A DNA stretch of 64,000 nucleotides from Alkalimonas delamerensis (GTDB lineage Bacteria; Pseudomonadota; Gammaproteobacteria; Enterobacterales; Alteromonadaceae). Within the stretch, counting starts at the first letter, position 1. Each line of letters opens with the position of its first letter. The stretch lies in contig NZ_JAUZVY010000001.1 of the NCBI RefSeq assembly GCF_030717955.1, positions 744,001 through 808,000 of the forward strand. Direction: 5' to 3'. Below, piece after piece: positions 44,326 to 53,536 of this stretch. Under the pieces are notes generated by a model. The model did not search any database. It was given only the letters and a program-made list of their open reading frames with translations, and had not been told where the DNA came from. The translations under genes were made by a program, and so were the position numbers.

Positions 44326-45453
44326 ATGCTAAAAACACTGATTGTGTTCGGAACTCGCCCGGAAGCCATCAAAATGGCGCCTCTGGTTACTCAATTGCAG
44401 CAGGCCCCCGGCATCGACAACCGTGTCTGTGTCACGGCGCAGCACCGGCAGATGCTGGACCAGGTGCTGGATTTATTTGCCATCCAACCGGATTACGATT
44501 TGGACATAATGAAACCGGGGCAGGATTTGTTTGATGTCACCATCACCATTTTAGAGCGTTTAAAAGCCGTGTTGCGTGACTGGCAACCGGATCTGGTGTT
44601 GGTGCACGGTGACACCAGCACCACCTTTGCTACGGCTTTAGCTTGTTACTACGAAAAAATCGCCATTGGTCATGTCGAGGCCGGTTTGCGAACCGGTGAC
44701 TTGTTCAGCCCCTGGCCCGAAGAAGCCAATCGCAAACTCACCGGAGTCCTGACCCAGTTGCACTTTGCACCCACAGCGACCGCCCGGCAAAACCTGCTGG
44801 CTGAAGGTGTGCCAGCAACGCAAATTGAAGTGACCGGCAATACGGTGATCGATGCCTTACTGGCGGTGGTTGAAAAAATTGATCAGGACGATGCCTTGCG
44901 TCAGCAATTGTCGGCCAAGCTGCCTTATGGTCAGCAGCGACGGATGATTTTGATCACCGGCCATCGCCGGGAAAGTTTCGGCAGTGGCTTTGAAAACATC
45001 TGCGCCGCCTTGCAGCAACTGGCCAAGCAGTACCCGGATTGTGACTTTGTCTATCCGGTGCATCTCAACCCCAATGTGCGCGAGCCGGTGTATCGCTTAC
45101 TCGGCGAACAAGCCAATATTCATCTGATTGAACCGCAGGATTACCTGCCTTTTGTCTATCTGATGCGCCAATCTTACCTGGTGCTAACCGATTCGGGTGG
45201 CATTCAGGAAGAGGCACCATCGCTGGGCAAACCGGTGCTGGTGATGCGCGATACCACCGAACGGCCAGAAGCCGTTGCCGCAGGCACTGTCCTGTTGGTA
45301 GGGACGAACACAGACAGCATAGTCCGGGAGGTTTCCCGCCTGATGGACGATACGGCCTGGTATCAGCAAATGAGTGTGGCCCATAACCCATATGGTGATG
45401 GTACCGCTTGTCAGCAGATTGCCCAATGCCTCAGTACCTTCAAACCCGGTTAG
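44326..45453 (+). CDS. wecB: UDP-N-acetylglucosamine 2-epimerase (non-hydrolysing)
   Basis: Converts UDP-GlcNAc to UDP-ManNAc. The 375-residue GT-B-fold protein starts KTLIVFGTRPEAIKMAPL and holds the family motifs VHGDTSTTFA near residue 94, HVEAGLRTGD near 115, TGHRRESFG near 212 and TDSGGIQEEAPSLGKPVLVMR near 285. A GGATAAGGT ribosome site precedes the ATG. With WecC it supplies N-acetylmannosaminuronate for the polysaccharide. It begins a long plus-strand gene run through 56069. Confidence 0.95.
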   Translation: MLKTLIVFGTRPEAIKMAPLVTQLQQAPGIDNRVCVTAQHRQMLDQVLDLFAIQPDYDLDIMKPGQDLFDVTITILERLKAVLRDWQPDLVLVHGDTSTTFATALACYYEKIAIGHVEAGLRTGDLFSPWPEEANRKLTGVLTQLHFAPTATARQNLLAEGVPATQIEVTGNTVIDALLAVVEKIDQDDALRQQLSAKLPYGQQRRMILITGHRRESFGSGFENICAALQQLAKQYPDCDFVYPVHLNPNVREPVYRLLGEQANIHLIEPQDYLPFVYLMRQSYLVLTDSGGIQEEAPSLGKPVLVMRDTTERPEAVAAGTVLLVGTNTDSIVREVSRLMDDTAWYQQMSVAHNPYGDGTACQQIAQCLSTFKPG

Positions 45454-45467
45454 TTGGTCGCCCTGGC

Positions 45468-46751
45468 ATGACACCGTACTGGTTCAGGCGCTTGTTCAAA
45501 TGTGCATCAATAGCGCTGCTAAGTACTTTGCTGTTGGCAATTTTGCTGTTGGTAGTAATCATCGAGCGAAGTCCTCGTGCACAAGCCAACACCGAACTTA
45601 CACCAGGCACAACGCTGTTGGCGGAAGCTGCAGGTCAGCGCGCTATAAAGCAGTTTTTACAAGCAGAAAGCCTGCAATTGCACCGGCCTGAGCTGGAAGC
45701 TTTGTTGGCGATTGCTGGGCATGCTTATCCAGAGTTTAGCACTCAGCTGATGCTGGCCGAGCAGCAGGCAGAGCTTCGTGTCAGCTACCCACTTTGGTCC
45801 GGCCGTGCTTATCTAAACCTGACACTGCAGGCAGGTGATGCCGAATCTAAGTGGCTGCACCGGCTGCAACTGGGCAAACTCAGGGTGCCGGGCCCTTGGC
45901 TGCTGCCTGCGCTACGCCTTTCTGGCTCTGTGCTACCGGCCAGTGATGAGCTGGCAGAGCTGCTCGCCGGCATTCAGCAGCTCAGCATCACGCCGGAGCT
46001 GGTTCGTTTTCGGCTGGTGTTATCCGAGGATGAACAACAGGATACGCAGGACTGGTCACCACTGCAGCAACTCACCGCCATTGCCCCGGCAGAGCTGCGT
46101 CGCTACCAGCAGCAACTGTATCAGTTTCAGCGCGACACGGCAGCCACCGAGCTCAGTGCTTACCTGATGGCGGCCTTTCAGTTGGCTGGCGAACAAAGCC
46201 AGCGGTCGGGCAGCTCGCTGCAGCATGAGCATCGGGCTGCTTTGCTGGCACTGGCCAGTTTTTTTGGCACCGATCATTTTCGCTGGCTGTTTTGGGGCAG
46301 TAGCGAGGGGCAAGGTTTGTTATCGTCGTCCATCCAGGTAACCCTGGCCGGGCGGGAAGACTTGCTGCTGCACTTTGTCTATTCGGCGGCGATTGAAGCC
46401 CTCAGTAACCGAAGAATTGCCTGGTTGGCAGGGGAGATGAAGGAGTTGCTGGATACCAACCCGGGACGAAGCGGCTTTAGCTTTGTCGACTTACTGGCGG
46501 ATAAAGCCGGTTTGTACTTTGCCAGCCAGGCCCTAAGCTCCAAAGCTTCAGCGACCAGGCTGCAACAACAACTTGCTCGCGGTATTGATGACAGCGATTT
46601 GCTGCCCGCTTTCGATGCACTGCAGGAGGGTATTCAATATGAGCACTTTATCCGCTATTATACCAACCTGGAGTCCGAGGCTTATCAAAAGCAACTGGCG
46701 GCACTCCAGCAAAAATTAGGGGCAATGCCGCTCTACCGTGGCAAGGATTAG
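45468..46751 (+). CDS. Uncharacterised membrane-anchored protein in the polysaccharide cluster
   Basis: I do not recognise this 427-residue protein. A basic N-terminus (YWFRRLFK) is followed by one strong membrane helix at about residues 12-34 and a long extracytoplasmic part rich in Leu, Gln and Ala with helical stretches. A short signature FFGTDHFRWLFWG lies near residue 285. The start at 45468 places the helix at the N-terminus, 14 bp after wecB; ATG 45426, which would overlap wecB, is the alternative. Its place between wecB and the epimerase suggests a periplasmic assembly or modification role. Confidence 0.6.
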   Translation: MTPYWFRRLFKCASIALLSTLLLAILLLVVIIERSPRAQANTELTPGTTLLAEAAGQRAIKQFLQAESLQLHRPELEALLAIAGHAYPEFSTQLMLAEQQAELRVSYPLWSGRAYLNLTLQAGDAESKWLHRLQLGKLRVPGPWLLPALRLSGSVLPASDELAELLAGIQQLSITPELVRFRLVLSEDEQQDTQDWSPLQQLTAIAPAELRRYQQQLYQFQRDTAATELSAYLMAAFQLAGEQSQRSGSSLQHEHRAALLALASFFGTDHFRWLFWGSSEGQGLLSSSIQVTLAGREDLLLHFVYSAAIEALSNRRIAWLAGEMKELLDTNPGRSGFSFVDLLADKAGLYFASQALSSKASATRLQQQLARGIDDSDLLPAFDALQEGIQYEHFIRYYTNLESEAYQKQLAALQQKLGAMPLYRGKD

Positions 46752-46780
46752 CCAATGACCTTTCAAACCAAGGATGAAGC

Positions 46781-47788
46781 ATGAAGTTTTTAGTCACAGG
46801 TGCGGCCGGTTTTATCGGCTTTTATGTCTGCCAGCGGTTGCTGGCGCTTGGTCATCAGGTCGTTGGCATCGATAATCTGAACGACTACTACGCGGTGCAG
46901 CTGAAGCAAGACCGCTTGGCGCAATTACTGCCCGAATCCAACTTTACCTTTATTGAACTGGACATTGCCAACCGCGACGGCATGGCCGAGCTGTTTCGCC
47001 AGCATCAATTCCAACGAGTGATTCACCTGGCCGCTCAGGCCGGGGTGCGCTACTCCATCGAAAACCCCCTGGTGTATGGCGACAGCAACCTCACCGGCAT
47101 GCTGCATGTGCTGGAAGGTTGTCGGCAGCAACAGGTGGAGCACTTGGTCTATGCCTCGTCCAGTTCGGTCTATGGCATGAACCCGGTGATGCCTTTTTCA
47201 GTGCAGGACAGGGTGGACCACCCGGTGTCTTTGTACGCCGCCACTAAAAAAGCCAACGAACTGATGGCGCATAGCTACAGCCACTTGTACCGCATCCCGA
47301 CCACAGGGCTGCGCTTTTTTACCGTCTATGGCCCCTGGGGCCGGCCGGACATGGCGATGTTTTTGTTTGCCGATGCCATTGCCAACGACAAGCCGATTAA
47401 AGTCTTTAATCAGGGCAAAATGCAGCGCGACTTTACCTACATCGACGACATTGTCGAAGGGGTGGTGCGGGTGCAGGATTGCATCCCACAAGCCAACCCA
47501 GACTGGGATCCGGCCATCGCTTCGGAAAGTACCGCTCCTTATAAAATTTTTAATATCGGTAACAACCAGCCGGTCGAGCTGATGACTTTTATCGGCCACA
47601 TTGAGCAGGCGATGGGCAAAGAGGCCATCAAAGAGTTTTTACCGATGCAGGCCGGCGACGTACCTGCCACCTATGCCGATATCGACGACTTAAGCCAGGC
47701 GGTTGGTTTTCAGCCGGCAACGCCGGTGGCGACCGGAGTGCAGCGCTTTGTCGCCTGGTATCAGGATTATTATCGGAACCGGAGTTGA
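46781..47788 (+). CDS. NAD-dependent sugar epimerase, UDP-glucuronate 4-epimerase type
   Basis: A 335-residue extended short-chain dehydrogenase. The NAD motif GAAGFIGFYV is at residues 7-16, the catalytic Tyr and Lys lie in YAATKKANE near residue 150, and a serine-rich YASSSSVYG stretch precedes them. The GIDNLNDYYAVQLKQDRL segment is typical of UDP-glucuronate 4-epimerases (CapI/WcvA type), giving UDP-galacturonate. UDP-GlcNAcA 4-epimerase cannot be excluded. GGATGAAGC lies before the start. It lies downstream of wecB and fits uronic acid supply for the polymer. Confidence 0.85.
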   Translation: MKFLVTGAAGFIGFYVCQRLLALGHQVVGIDNLNDYYAVQLKQDRLAQLLPESNFTFIELDIANRDGMAELFRQHQFQRVIHLAAQAGVRYSIENPLVYGDSNLTGMLHVLEGCRQQQVEHLVYASSSSVYGMNPVMPFSVQDRVDHPVSLYAATKKANELMAHSYSHLYRIPTTGLRFFTVYGPWGRPDMAMFLFADAIANDKPIKVFNQGKMQRDFTYIDDIVEGVVRVQDCIPQANPDWDPAIASESTAPYKIFNIGNNQPVELMTFIGHIEQAMGKEAIKEFLPMQAGDVPATYADIDDLSQAVGFQPATPVATGVQRFVAWYQDYYRNRS

Positions 47789-47833
47789 TCGTTTGCACCG
47801 CCGGCGGTTAACTTTGAATGGATACCCGATGCC

Positions 47834-48967
47834 ATGATGCAGCCTGACATCAGCACCCGTTGGCAGCCGCTAAGCGATTGGCGCGCCATTGCTGAGGATT
47901 GGCAGCAGCTGGAAGCCCTGGCCGACTGTTCAGTTTTTTTATCCTGGCAGTGGATAGGCACCTGGCTGAAAACCTGGCCAGCTGAACGCTTTTTGCTGCG
48001 GCTGTACGAAAGTAGCGAGCAGGGCGCTGAGCTGGTTGGCCTCGCCATCATCAGCCCTGGCTTTGAGCGCCGCCATGGTTTTGTTGCTGCCAGGCAGTGG
48101 CGTTTGCATCAAAGCGGTGTGGACAGCCAGGATCAAATCTGGATTGAATACAATGCTGTTCTGTCCAAGCAAGGCTGGGAAGTCAAAGTGCAACAAGCGG
48201 CACAAGATTTTGTGTTGCAACAACCTGGCTGGGATGAATTGATTCTGGCCGGCATAGCGCAGCAACAAGCCCTGAGCTGGCACCAGTCTGGGCTGACTGC
48301 GGTCCTGGACTGGCAGGCACCTTGTTTTGGTGTTGATTTGCAGCAGCTGCGAGCTCAGGGCGGGGATTACCTGGCCTCCTTGTCAGCCAACTGCCGCTAT
48401 CAAATCAACCGCAGCAAAAAGCGTTATCAACAGCGAGGTGCCTTACGGCTGGCAAAGCCGCAGGATCTGGCAGAGGCGCAGGCCTGGTTTGCCGCCATTG
48501 GCCCCTGGCATCAGCAGCGCTGGGGTACAGGCCCGGGCCAAAGTGGTTTTAGCAACCCGGATTTTATCGGCTTTCACCAGGCCATGTTGGCCGACTATTG
48601 GCCGCAGCAGGGGGTAGAGCTGCTGGCACTGATGGCCGGTGATGAGCATCTGGCGACGTTTTATCAGCTGCGTTATCGCCAGCATGTGTATTTTTACCTG
48701 GCTGGTTTTAAACCAGAGCAGGACAAACATCTGAAGCCGGGCTTGGTAGGCCACAGCCTTTGCATTGAGCACTACAGTGCCGAAGGGCTGGACTTTTACG
48801 ACTTTATGGCCGGCGATGAGCGTTACAAGCGTCAGTTGGGGTTTGAGCACAATAGTTTGTGTCAACTGCGTTTGCAGCGCCCAAGATTTGATCTGAGATT
48901 GGAAGCCGCCGCTAAAGCTGGCAAGCAACGGCTTAGCGGACTGTTGGGAGTAGGAAAGCGACAATGA
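47834..48967 (+). CDS. CelD/BcsL-like GNAT-family acyltransferase
   Basis: A 377-residue protein of the GNAT_acetyltransferase_6 (CelD) type. It opens with WQQLEALADCSVFLSWQWIGTW, the usual N-terminal signature, has a NRSKKRYQQRGALR basic helix near residue 190, and a C-terminal FYDFMAGDERYKRQLG motif that such proteins share. Homologues accompany cellulose and exopolysaccharide synthesis and may acylate the sugar chain or its carrier. The stop overlaps the next FemAB-like gene by 4 bp (ATGA). Start could be ATG 47834 or 47837. Confidence 0.8.
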   Translation: MMQPDISTRWQPLSDWRAIAEDWQQLEALADCSVFLSWQWIGTWLKTWPAERFLLRLYESSEQGAELVGLAIISPGFERRHGFVAARQWRLHQSGVDSQDQIWIEYNAVLSKQGWEVKVQQAAQDFVLQQPGWDELILAGIAQQQALSWHQSGLTAVLDWQAPCFGVDLQQLRAQGGDYLASLSANCRYQINRSKKRYQQRGALRLAKPQDLAEAQAWFAAIGPWHQQRWGTGPGQSGFSNPDFIGFHQAMLADYWPQQGVELLALMAGDEHLATFYQLRYRQHVYFYLAGFKPEQDKHLKPGLVGHSLCIEHYSAEGLDFYDFMAGDERYKRQLGFEHNSLCQLRLQRPRFDLRLEAAAKAGKQRLSGLLGVGKRQ

Positions 48968-50055
48968 ATGGAATGATGGAACAGCAGGCAAGCCACCAGA
49001 CCAGTGACTTGGTATTCAGCGAACTGGCATCCGCCAAGGCGCATCAAGCGGATAACTTTCTCGCCAGTCTGGAAACGGCCAGTCCGTATTTGCACAGCGG
49101 TTGGCGCAAGGCGGTACAGCAGGCCTATGGCCATCAGGCAGGGTGTCTGGTCGCACGTGATGGCAGCCAGTCAGAGGCTGCTGTGATAGGGGTTTTGCCC
49201 TATGTCCATTTTAAGCGTCCTTTTGCCGCCACCCGGCTTATCTCTCAGCCTTTTTGCGACTTCTCTGGCCCTGCAGCTACCACGCCCGCCATTGCAGCCG
49301 CACTGGTGCAACAGCTGCATCGCAATCAGCCGCTGGCGCTGGAAATCCGCTACGGTCAGGCAGAGACAACAGCGCTGGCCAGTCAAAAAGTCCGGATGGT
49401 GACAGCCTTACCCGACAGCTCCGAGGCTCTGCTCGCCAGCTACAAACCCAAGCTGCGCAGCCAGATTAAAAAAGCCAGCAAAAATGGCCTGACCGCTGAG
49501 GTGCGCACCGATCAGCAGGCGGTGCAGCTGTTTTATCAGGTTTACAGCATCAATATGAAACGCCTCGGCTCACCACCGCACAGTCTGGCCTGGTTCGAGG
49601 CGATTTTGCAGCATTACCCGCAAGGGCAGGCTGTAATTGGCCTGGTCTGGTTTGAGCAGCAGGTGGTCGGTGCTGGTCTGGTATTGCTGCAAGGGCAGCA
49701 GGCCGTGATCCCCTGGGCCTCGACCCTGGCCGATTACAACCACCTGGCCCCCAACATGCTGCTGTACTGGACCTTGCAAGCGCATTTAGCCGATCACGGC
49801 GTGCGTTTTTTTGATATGGGGCGCTCCACTCCCAACGAAGGCACTTACCGTTTTAAAAAGCAATGGGGCGCGGAGCCTGTTGCGCTCGACTGGCAATTGC
49901 TGCAACCCAATCAAGGTCAGGTCAGTCATCTGCTCAGTGCCGATGAAGCCGGGCCATCCCGGCTGCGCGCTTTGGCGGAGAAAAGCTGGCAGCGGTTGCC
50001 GCTGACCCTGGCCAATAGCCTGGGGGCTCGTATCCGGCGGTACATTGCCTTATGA
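48964..50055 (+). CDS. FemAB-like protein of the XrtA/PEP-CTERM system
   Basis: A 363-residue GNAT-fold protein of the FemAB type seen in exosortase A loci. The substrate-chain segment KPKLRSQIKKASKNGL near residue 165 and the FFDMGRSTPNEGTYRFKKQWG stretch near residue 280 mark the family; only parts are quoted. FemAB enzymes transfer aminoacyl groups from tRNA to cell-wall precursors; the target of the exosortase version is unknown. It overlaps the CelD-like gene and is 63 bp upstream of the ligase-like gene. Confidence 0.83.
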   Translation: MNGMMEQQASHQTSDLVFSELASAKAHQADNFLASLETASPYLHSGWRKAVQQAYGHQAGCLVARDGSQSEAAVIGVLPYVHFKRPFAATRLISQPFCDFSGPAATTPAIAAALVQQLHRNQPLALEIRYGQAETTALASQKVRMVTALPDSSEALLASYKPKLRSQIKKASKNGLTAEVRTDQQAVQLFYQVYSINMKRLGSPPHSLAWFEAILQHYPQGQAVIGLVWFEQQVVGAGLVLLQGQQAVIPWASTLADYNHLAPNMLLYWTLQAHLADHGVRFFDMGRSTPNEGTYRFKKQWGAEPVALDWQLLQPNQGQVSHLLSADEAGPSRLRALAEKSWQRLPLTLANSLGARIRRYIAL

Positions 50056-50118
50056 TGGTTACACTTTATCCAGTATTCGTGTTGATCCGTATCTGCCGCT
50101 GCATGCAGGGAGTTGGCT

Positions 50119-51594
50119 ATGTCTAAGTTTGCACTGTTTTTCTTGCTGCTGTACGGCGGTGGCTTGGTGGCTGTGTTGGCTTACAACGGCGCAGCGGCGT
50201 TTTTCCTGTACCAGATTGTCTACATGCTCAATCCGGAAAACCGTTGGTGGAGCGCAGATATCCCAAGCATGCGCTATTCCTTTATCACCTCGGTGATGAT
50301 GCTGTTGGTGTTGGCTGCGAAATACCAGGAGCTCAGCAAAATCAGCCCCTGGACCAAACAGCCGGTATTTGGCTGGATGCTGGTGTTTTTGCTGCTGCAC
50401 TACATTGCCTTTTTCTATGCCTTGGACCCGGCCGCCCACAGCCGTTTTACCGATTATTTCTGGCGTCTGGTGGTGGTGATGCTGGTGGCCTACAAGTTGC
50501 TGAATACCGAGCGTTTATTGAACATTGCCATCTGGGTCTACCTGTTGGGCGCCGCCTATGTCGGCTATTACGGCCACTCGATGGGGCGTGACAACCGGGG
50601 CCGCTTGTCCGGCATTGGCATGATTGACACCGCAGCAGATTCCAACCTGGCAGCGGCGGCTTTGGTGCCAGCCGTGGTGTTATTGCTGTACTACGCCTGG
50701 CAGGGCAATTGGAAAACCCGGGCACTGGTCTTTATCTGCAGTGCCTTTGTGGTCAATGTGCTGGTATTGCTCAACAGCCGCGGCGCTTTTTTAGGGGTGC
50801 TGGCCGGCTGTTCACTCTTTGTATTTTTTATGCTGTTTTCCCGCATTCAAAAAGCCCGGCAGCGGATGGCCGCGGTAGCTATTGTCATCGCGGGCTTATC
50901 CGGTGCCTTGTATCTGACCGATGAGTCGTTCTGGAACCGGATGCAAACCCTGCAAGCCGATGAATACGGCCAGCGCGGCGCCGATGGTCGGGGTCGGATG
51001 CATTTTTGGTTTGGCACCTTCGATATGATCAAAGATTACCCGCTTGGCATGGGGGTCGGTGGCTACTCGACGGTCAGTGCCATTTATCTGGACCCTACCA
51101 AAACCAACTACACCATCGAGCGCCGGGTGCCACACTCCACCTGGTTCCAGGTGCTGGGCGACTTTGGTTGGCTGGGGCTCTTTGTTTTTGTTGGCATGCT
51201 GCTGTCAGCACTTCGGATGAGCCATAAAACCAAGAAATACATGATTAAGCAGGGCCGGCCGGAAATTTACCACAAAATCCTGGCACTGGAATGCGCCCTG
51301 ATTGGCTTTCTGGTAGCGGCTACTTTTATTGACCGGGCCCGGGCAGAAGTGTTGTTCTGGATGATTTTGTTCCTGGCCTCAGCCAGCAATGTCTATTACC
51401 TGCAGCATCAGGCAAAAACAGCAACAGCCAGTGCGGCCAAAGCATTGGGCCGCCGAGAGGCTGAGCCAGCAACACTAGCAACAAAGTCGGATTCCGGGCC
51501 AGTGATGGAGCGCGACTACAATGGCCCGGTGACCAAGGCGCTACTACGCAAACAAATGCTGGCCGAGCAAGCAGCGCGCAGCAACAAGGAGTAA
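50119..51594 (+). CDS. O-antigen-ligase/polymerase-like protein, exosortase A associated
   Basis: A 491-residue membrane protein with about eleven or twelve hydrophobic segments and a large periplasmic loop around residues 300-370, the Wzy_C/WaaL plan. The loop contains GRGRMHFWFGTFDMIKDYP and VPHSTWFQVLGDFGWLGL, which carry the conserved Arg and His. The match is to the putative O-glycosylation ligase of XrtA systems. A charged cytoplasmic tail of about 60 residues ends the protein. AGGGAG at 50107-50112 selects ATG 50119. Ligation of glycan to protein or polymerisation of the chain are both possible. Confidence 0.85.
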   Translation: MSKFALFFLLLYGGGLVAVLAYNGAAAFFLYQIVYMLNPENRWWSADIPSMRYSFITSVMMLLVLAAKYQELSKISPWTKQPVFGWMLVFLLLHYIAFFYALDPAAHSRFTDYFWRLVVVMLVAYKLLNTERLLNIAIWVYLLGAAYVGYYGHSMGRDNRGRLSGIGMIDTAADSNLAAAALVPAVVLLLYYAWQGNWKTRALVFICSAFVVNVLVLLNSRGAFLGVLAGCSLFVFFMLFSRIQKARQRMAAVAIVIAGLSGALYLTDESFWNRMQTLQADEYGQRGADGRGRMHFWFGTFDMIKDYPLGMGVGGYSTVSAIYLDPTKTNYTIERRVPHSTWFQVLGDFGWLGLFVFVGMLLSALRMSHKTKKYMIKQGRPEIYHKILALECALIGFLVAATFIDRARAEVLFWMILFLASASNVYYLQHQAKTATASAAKALGRREAEPATLATKSDSGPVMERDYNGPVTKALLRKQMLAEQAARSNKE

Positions 51595-51601
51595 CATCAG
51601 C

Positions 51602-53536
51602 ATGTGTGGATTGGCAGGTTTTGTGCGCTTTGGTGAGCCGGTAGAGCAGACCGAAGCGCTGCTTGCAAGCATGGGCGAGGCCATGCTGCACCGTGGCCCC
51701 GATGCCGGCGGCCTCTGGTGGGATGAAAAGATGGCGCTGGTGCACCGGCGCTTAAGTATTCTGGACTTGTCCGCCGCTGGCAGCCAGCCGATGCACTCGG
51801 CCTGTGGCCGTTATGTTATGGTGTTTAACGGCGAAATCTACAACTTTCAGGCGCTACGGGATGAACTGGTCGCCGCCGGCGAAACCTTTGTCAGCCATAC
51901 CGACAGTGAGGTGTTGCTGCGGCTCTATCAGCAACAGGGCCCGGCCTGTTTGCAGCGGCTCAATGGCATGTTTGCCATCGCCATCTGGGATAGCCAGCAG
52001 CAAAAGCTGTTTTTAGCGCGCGATCGTCTGGGCAAAAAACCTTTGTATCTGTACCAGCAGGGCGATTACTTTGCCTTTGGCTCGGAATTAAAAGCCTTGA
52101 TGCCACTGCCATTTTTTAACCGCGATCTCAATCTGCAAGCGCTGCAAGACTTCTTCTTTTACCAGTACGTGCCGGACCCCAAAAGTATTTTTAAATACGC
52201 CCGTAAGTTGAAACCCGGCCATTACCTGGAGTGGCACCAGGGCAGCTTAACCGAGCAGTGTTATTGGGACCTCAGCTTTGCCAGCAGCAGCGCCGCTTCG
52301 GAAGAAGAGCTGTCGCATCAACTGCGTGCGCTGTTGGACGATGCGGTGAAAATCCGCATGGTAAGCGACGTGCCACTGGGGGCTTTTTTAAGTGGTGGGG
52401 TGGACTCCAGCGCTGTGGTGGCCAGTATGGCAAAACAGAATGAGCAGCCGGTGACCACCTGCGCCATTGGTTTTGATTCGAAAAAATTCGACGAAGTGCA
52501 GTACGCCAAACAGATCGCCCGGCAGTTTGGCACCGATCACCATGAGTTTACCGTTCGTGCCAATGTCACCGACAGCTTTCTAAGCATCAGCCGCTACTTT
52601 GATGAGCCCTTTGCCGATCCGTCCTTTGTGCCGACCTACTTTGTGGCGGAGTTGGCCCGCAAAAAAGTCACAGTGGCGCTGGCCGGCGATGGCGGCGATG
52701 AAAACTTTGCCGGTTACAGCAAGTACGCGGTGGACCAAACCGAGCAGCAGCTGCGGCAAAAACTGCCGGCCTGGTTGCGTCAGGCCGCCAGTCCACTTGC
52801 TGCTCTTGCCGCCAAGCTGCCCGGCACGCCGGCCCGAAAAGCGCACAGCTTGCTGCGCACCTTGTCGCTTAGCCCGGAGCAGGGGTTCTTTTTAACCAAC
52901 GCCTTTTTTAACCCGCTGCTGTGGCCGCAATTGATCCGGCCTGAATTGGCCCGCGAGCTGGCCGGTTACGACTCGGCGGCAGTCACCACCGATGCCTACC
53001 AGGCGGCGGATACCGAGGATCACCTGGGCCGGGTGCTCTACACCGACTTTAAAACCTATTTGCCGGGCGACATTCTGGTCAAAGTGGATCGCATGACCAT
53101 GGCCAATTCGCTGGAAGCCAGAGCCCCCTTGCTGGATTACCGGCTGGTGGAGTTTGCCGCCACTGTGCCTTCTCGTTTAAAGCTGCATGGCCGCGACAAG
53201 AAATACCTGCTCAAAAAAAGTCAGCAAGGCATTTTGTCGCACGATATTTTGTACCGTAAAAAAATGGGCTTCTCCGTGCCGCTGGCCGAGTGGCTGTGCC
53301 ACGAGCTCAAGCCCATCGGCGATGCACTCTTGCTGGCCAAGGCTCCGGGGCTGGCGCAGTTTTTTGTGCTGCCCAAGGTGCAGCAGCTGTGGCAGCAGCA
53401 CCAGGCTGGTGATCACCGCTATACCCAGGAGCTTTGGACTTTCCTGGTGTTTGAAGCCTGGTGGCAGCACTACATAGAACCGGCCTTAAGTGCCACAACT
53501 CCTTTGAAGCAACAATTTGAGGGTACGGCAGCATGA
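51602..53536 (+). CDS. XrtA/PEP-CTERM system amidotransferase (asparagine synthase type)
   Basis: A 644-residue glutamine-dependent amidotransferase. The N-terminal Ntn domain keeps the catalytic Cys2 (MCGLAGF) and the RGPDAGG motif; the synthetase domain has the ATP-binding SGGVDS at residues 264-269 and GDGGDENFAGY near 362. This is the class-B asparagine synthetase-like enzyme typical of exosortase A loci, probably amidating uronic acid residues or a precursor rather than making asparagine. It starts 7 bp after the ligase-like gene and overlaps the glycosyltransferase by ATGA. GGAGTAACATC before the ATG is the ribosome site. Confidence 0.9.
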   Translation: MCGLAGFVRFGEPVEQTEALLASMGEAMLHRGPDAGGLWWDEKMALVHRRLSILDLSAAGSQPMHSACGRYVMVFNGEIYNFQALRDELVAAGETFVSHTDSEVLLRLYQQQGPACLQRLNGMFAIAIWDSQQQKLFLARDRLGKKPLYLYQQGDYFAFGSELKALMPLPFFNRDLNLQALQDFFFYQYVPDPKSIFKYARKLKPGHYLEWHQGSLTEQCYWDLSFASSSAASEEELSHQLRALLDDAVKIRMVSDVPLGAFLSGGVDSSAVVASMAKQNEQPVTTCAIGFDSKKFDEVQYAKQIARQFGTDHHEFTVRANVTDSFLSISRYFDEPFADPSFVPTYFVAELARKKVTVALAGDGGDENFAGYSKYAVDQTEQQLRQKLPAWLRQAASPLAALAAKLPGTPARKAHSLLRTLSLSPEQGFFLTNAFFNPLLWPQLIRPELARELAGYDSAAVTTDAYQAADTEDHLGRVLYTDFKTYLPGDILVKVDRMTMANSLEARAPLLDYRLVEFAATVPSRLKLHGRDKKYLLKKSQQGILSHDILYRKKMGFSVPLAEWLCHELKPIGDALLLAKAPGLAQFFVLPKVQQLWQQHQAGDHRYTQELWTFLVFEAWWQHYIEPALSATTPLKQQFEGTAA

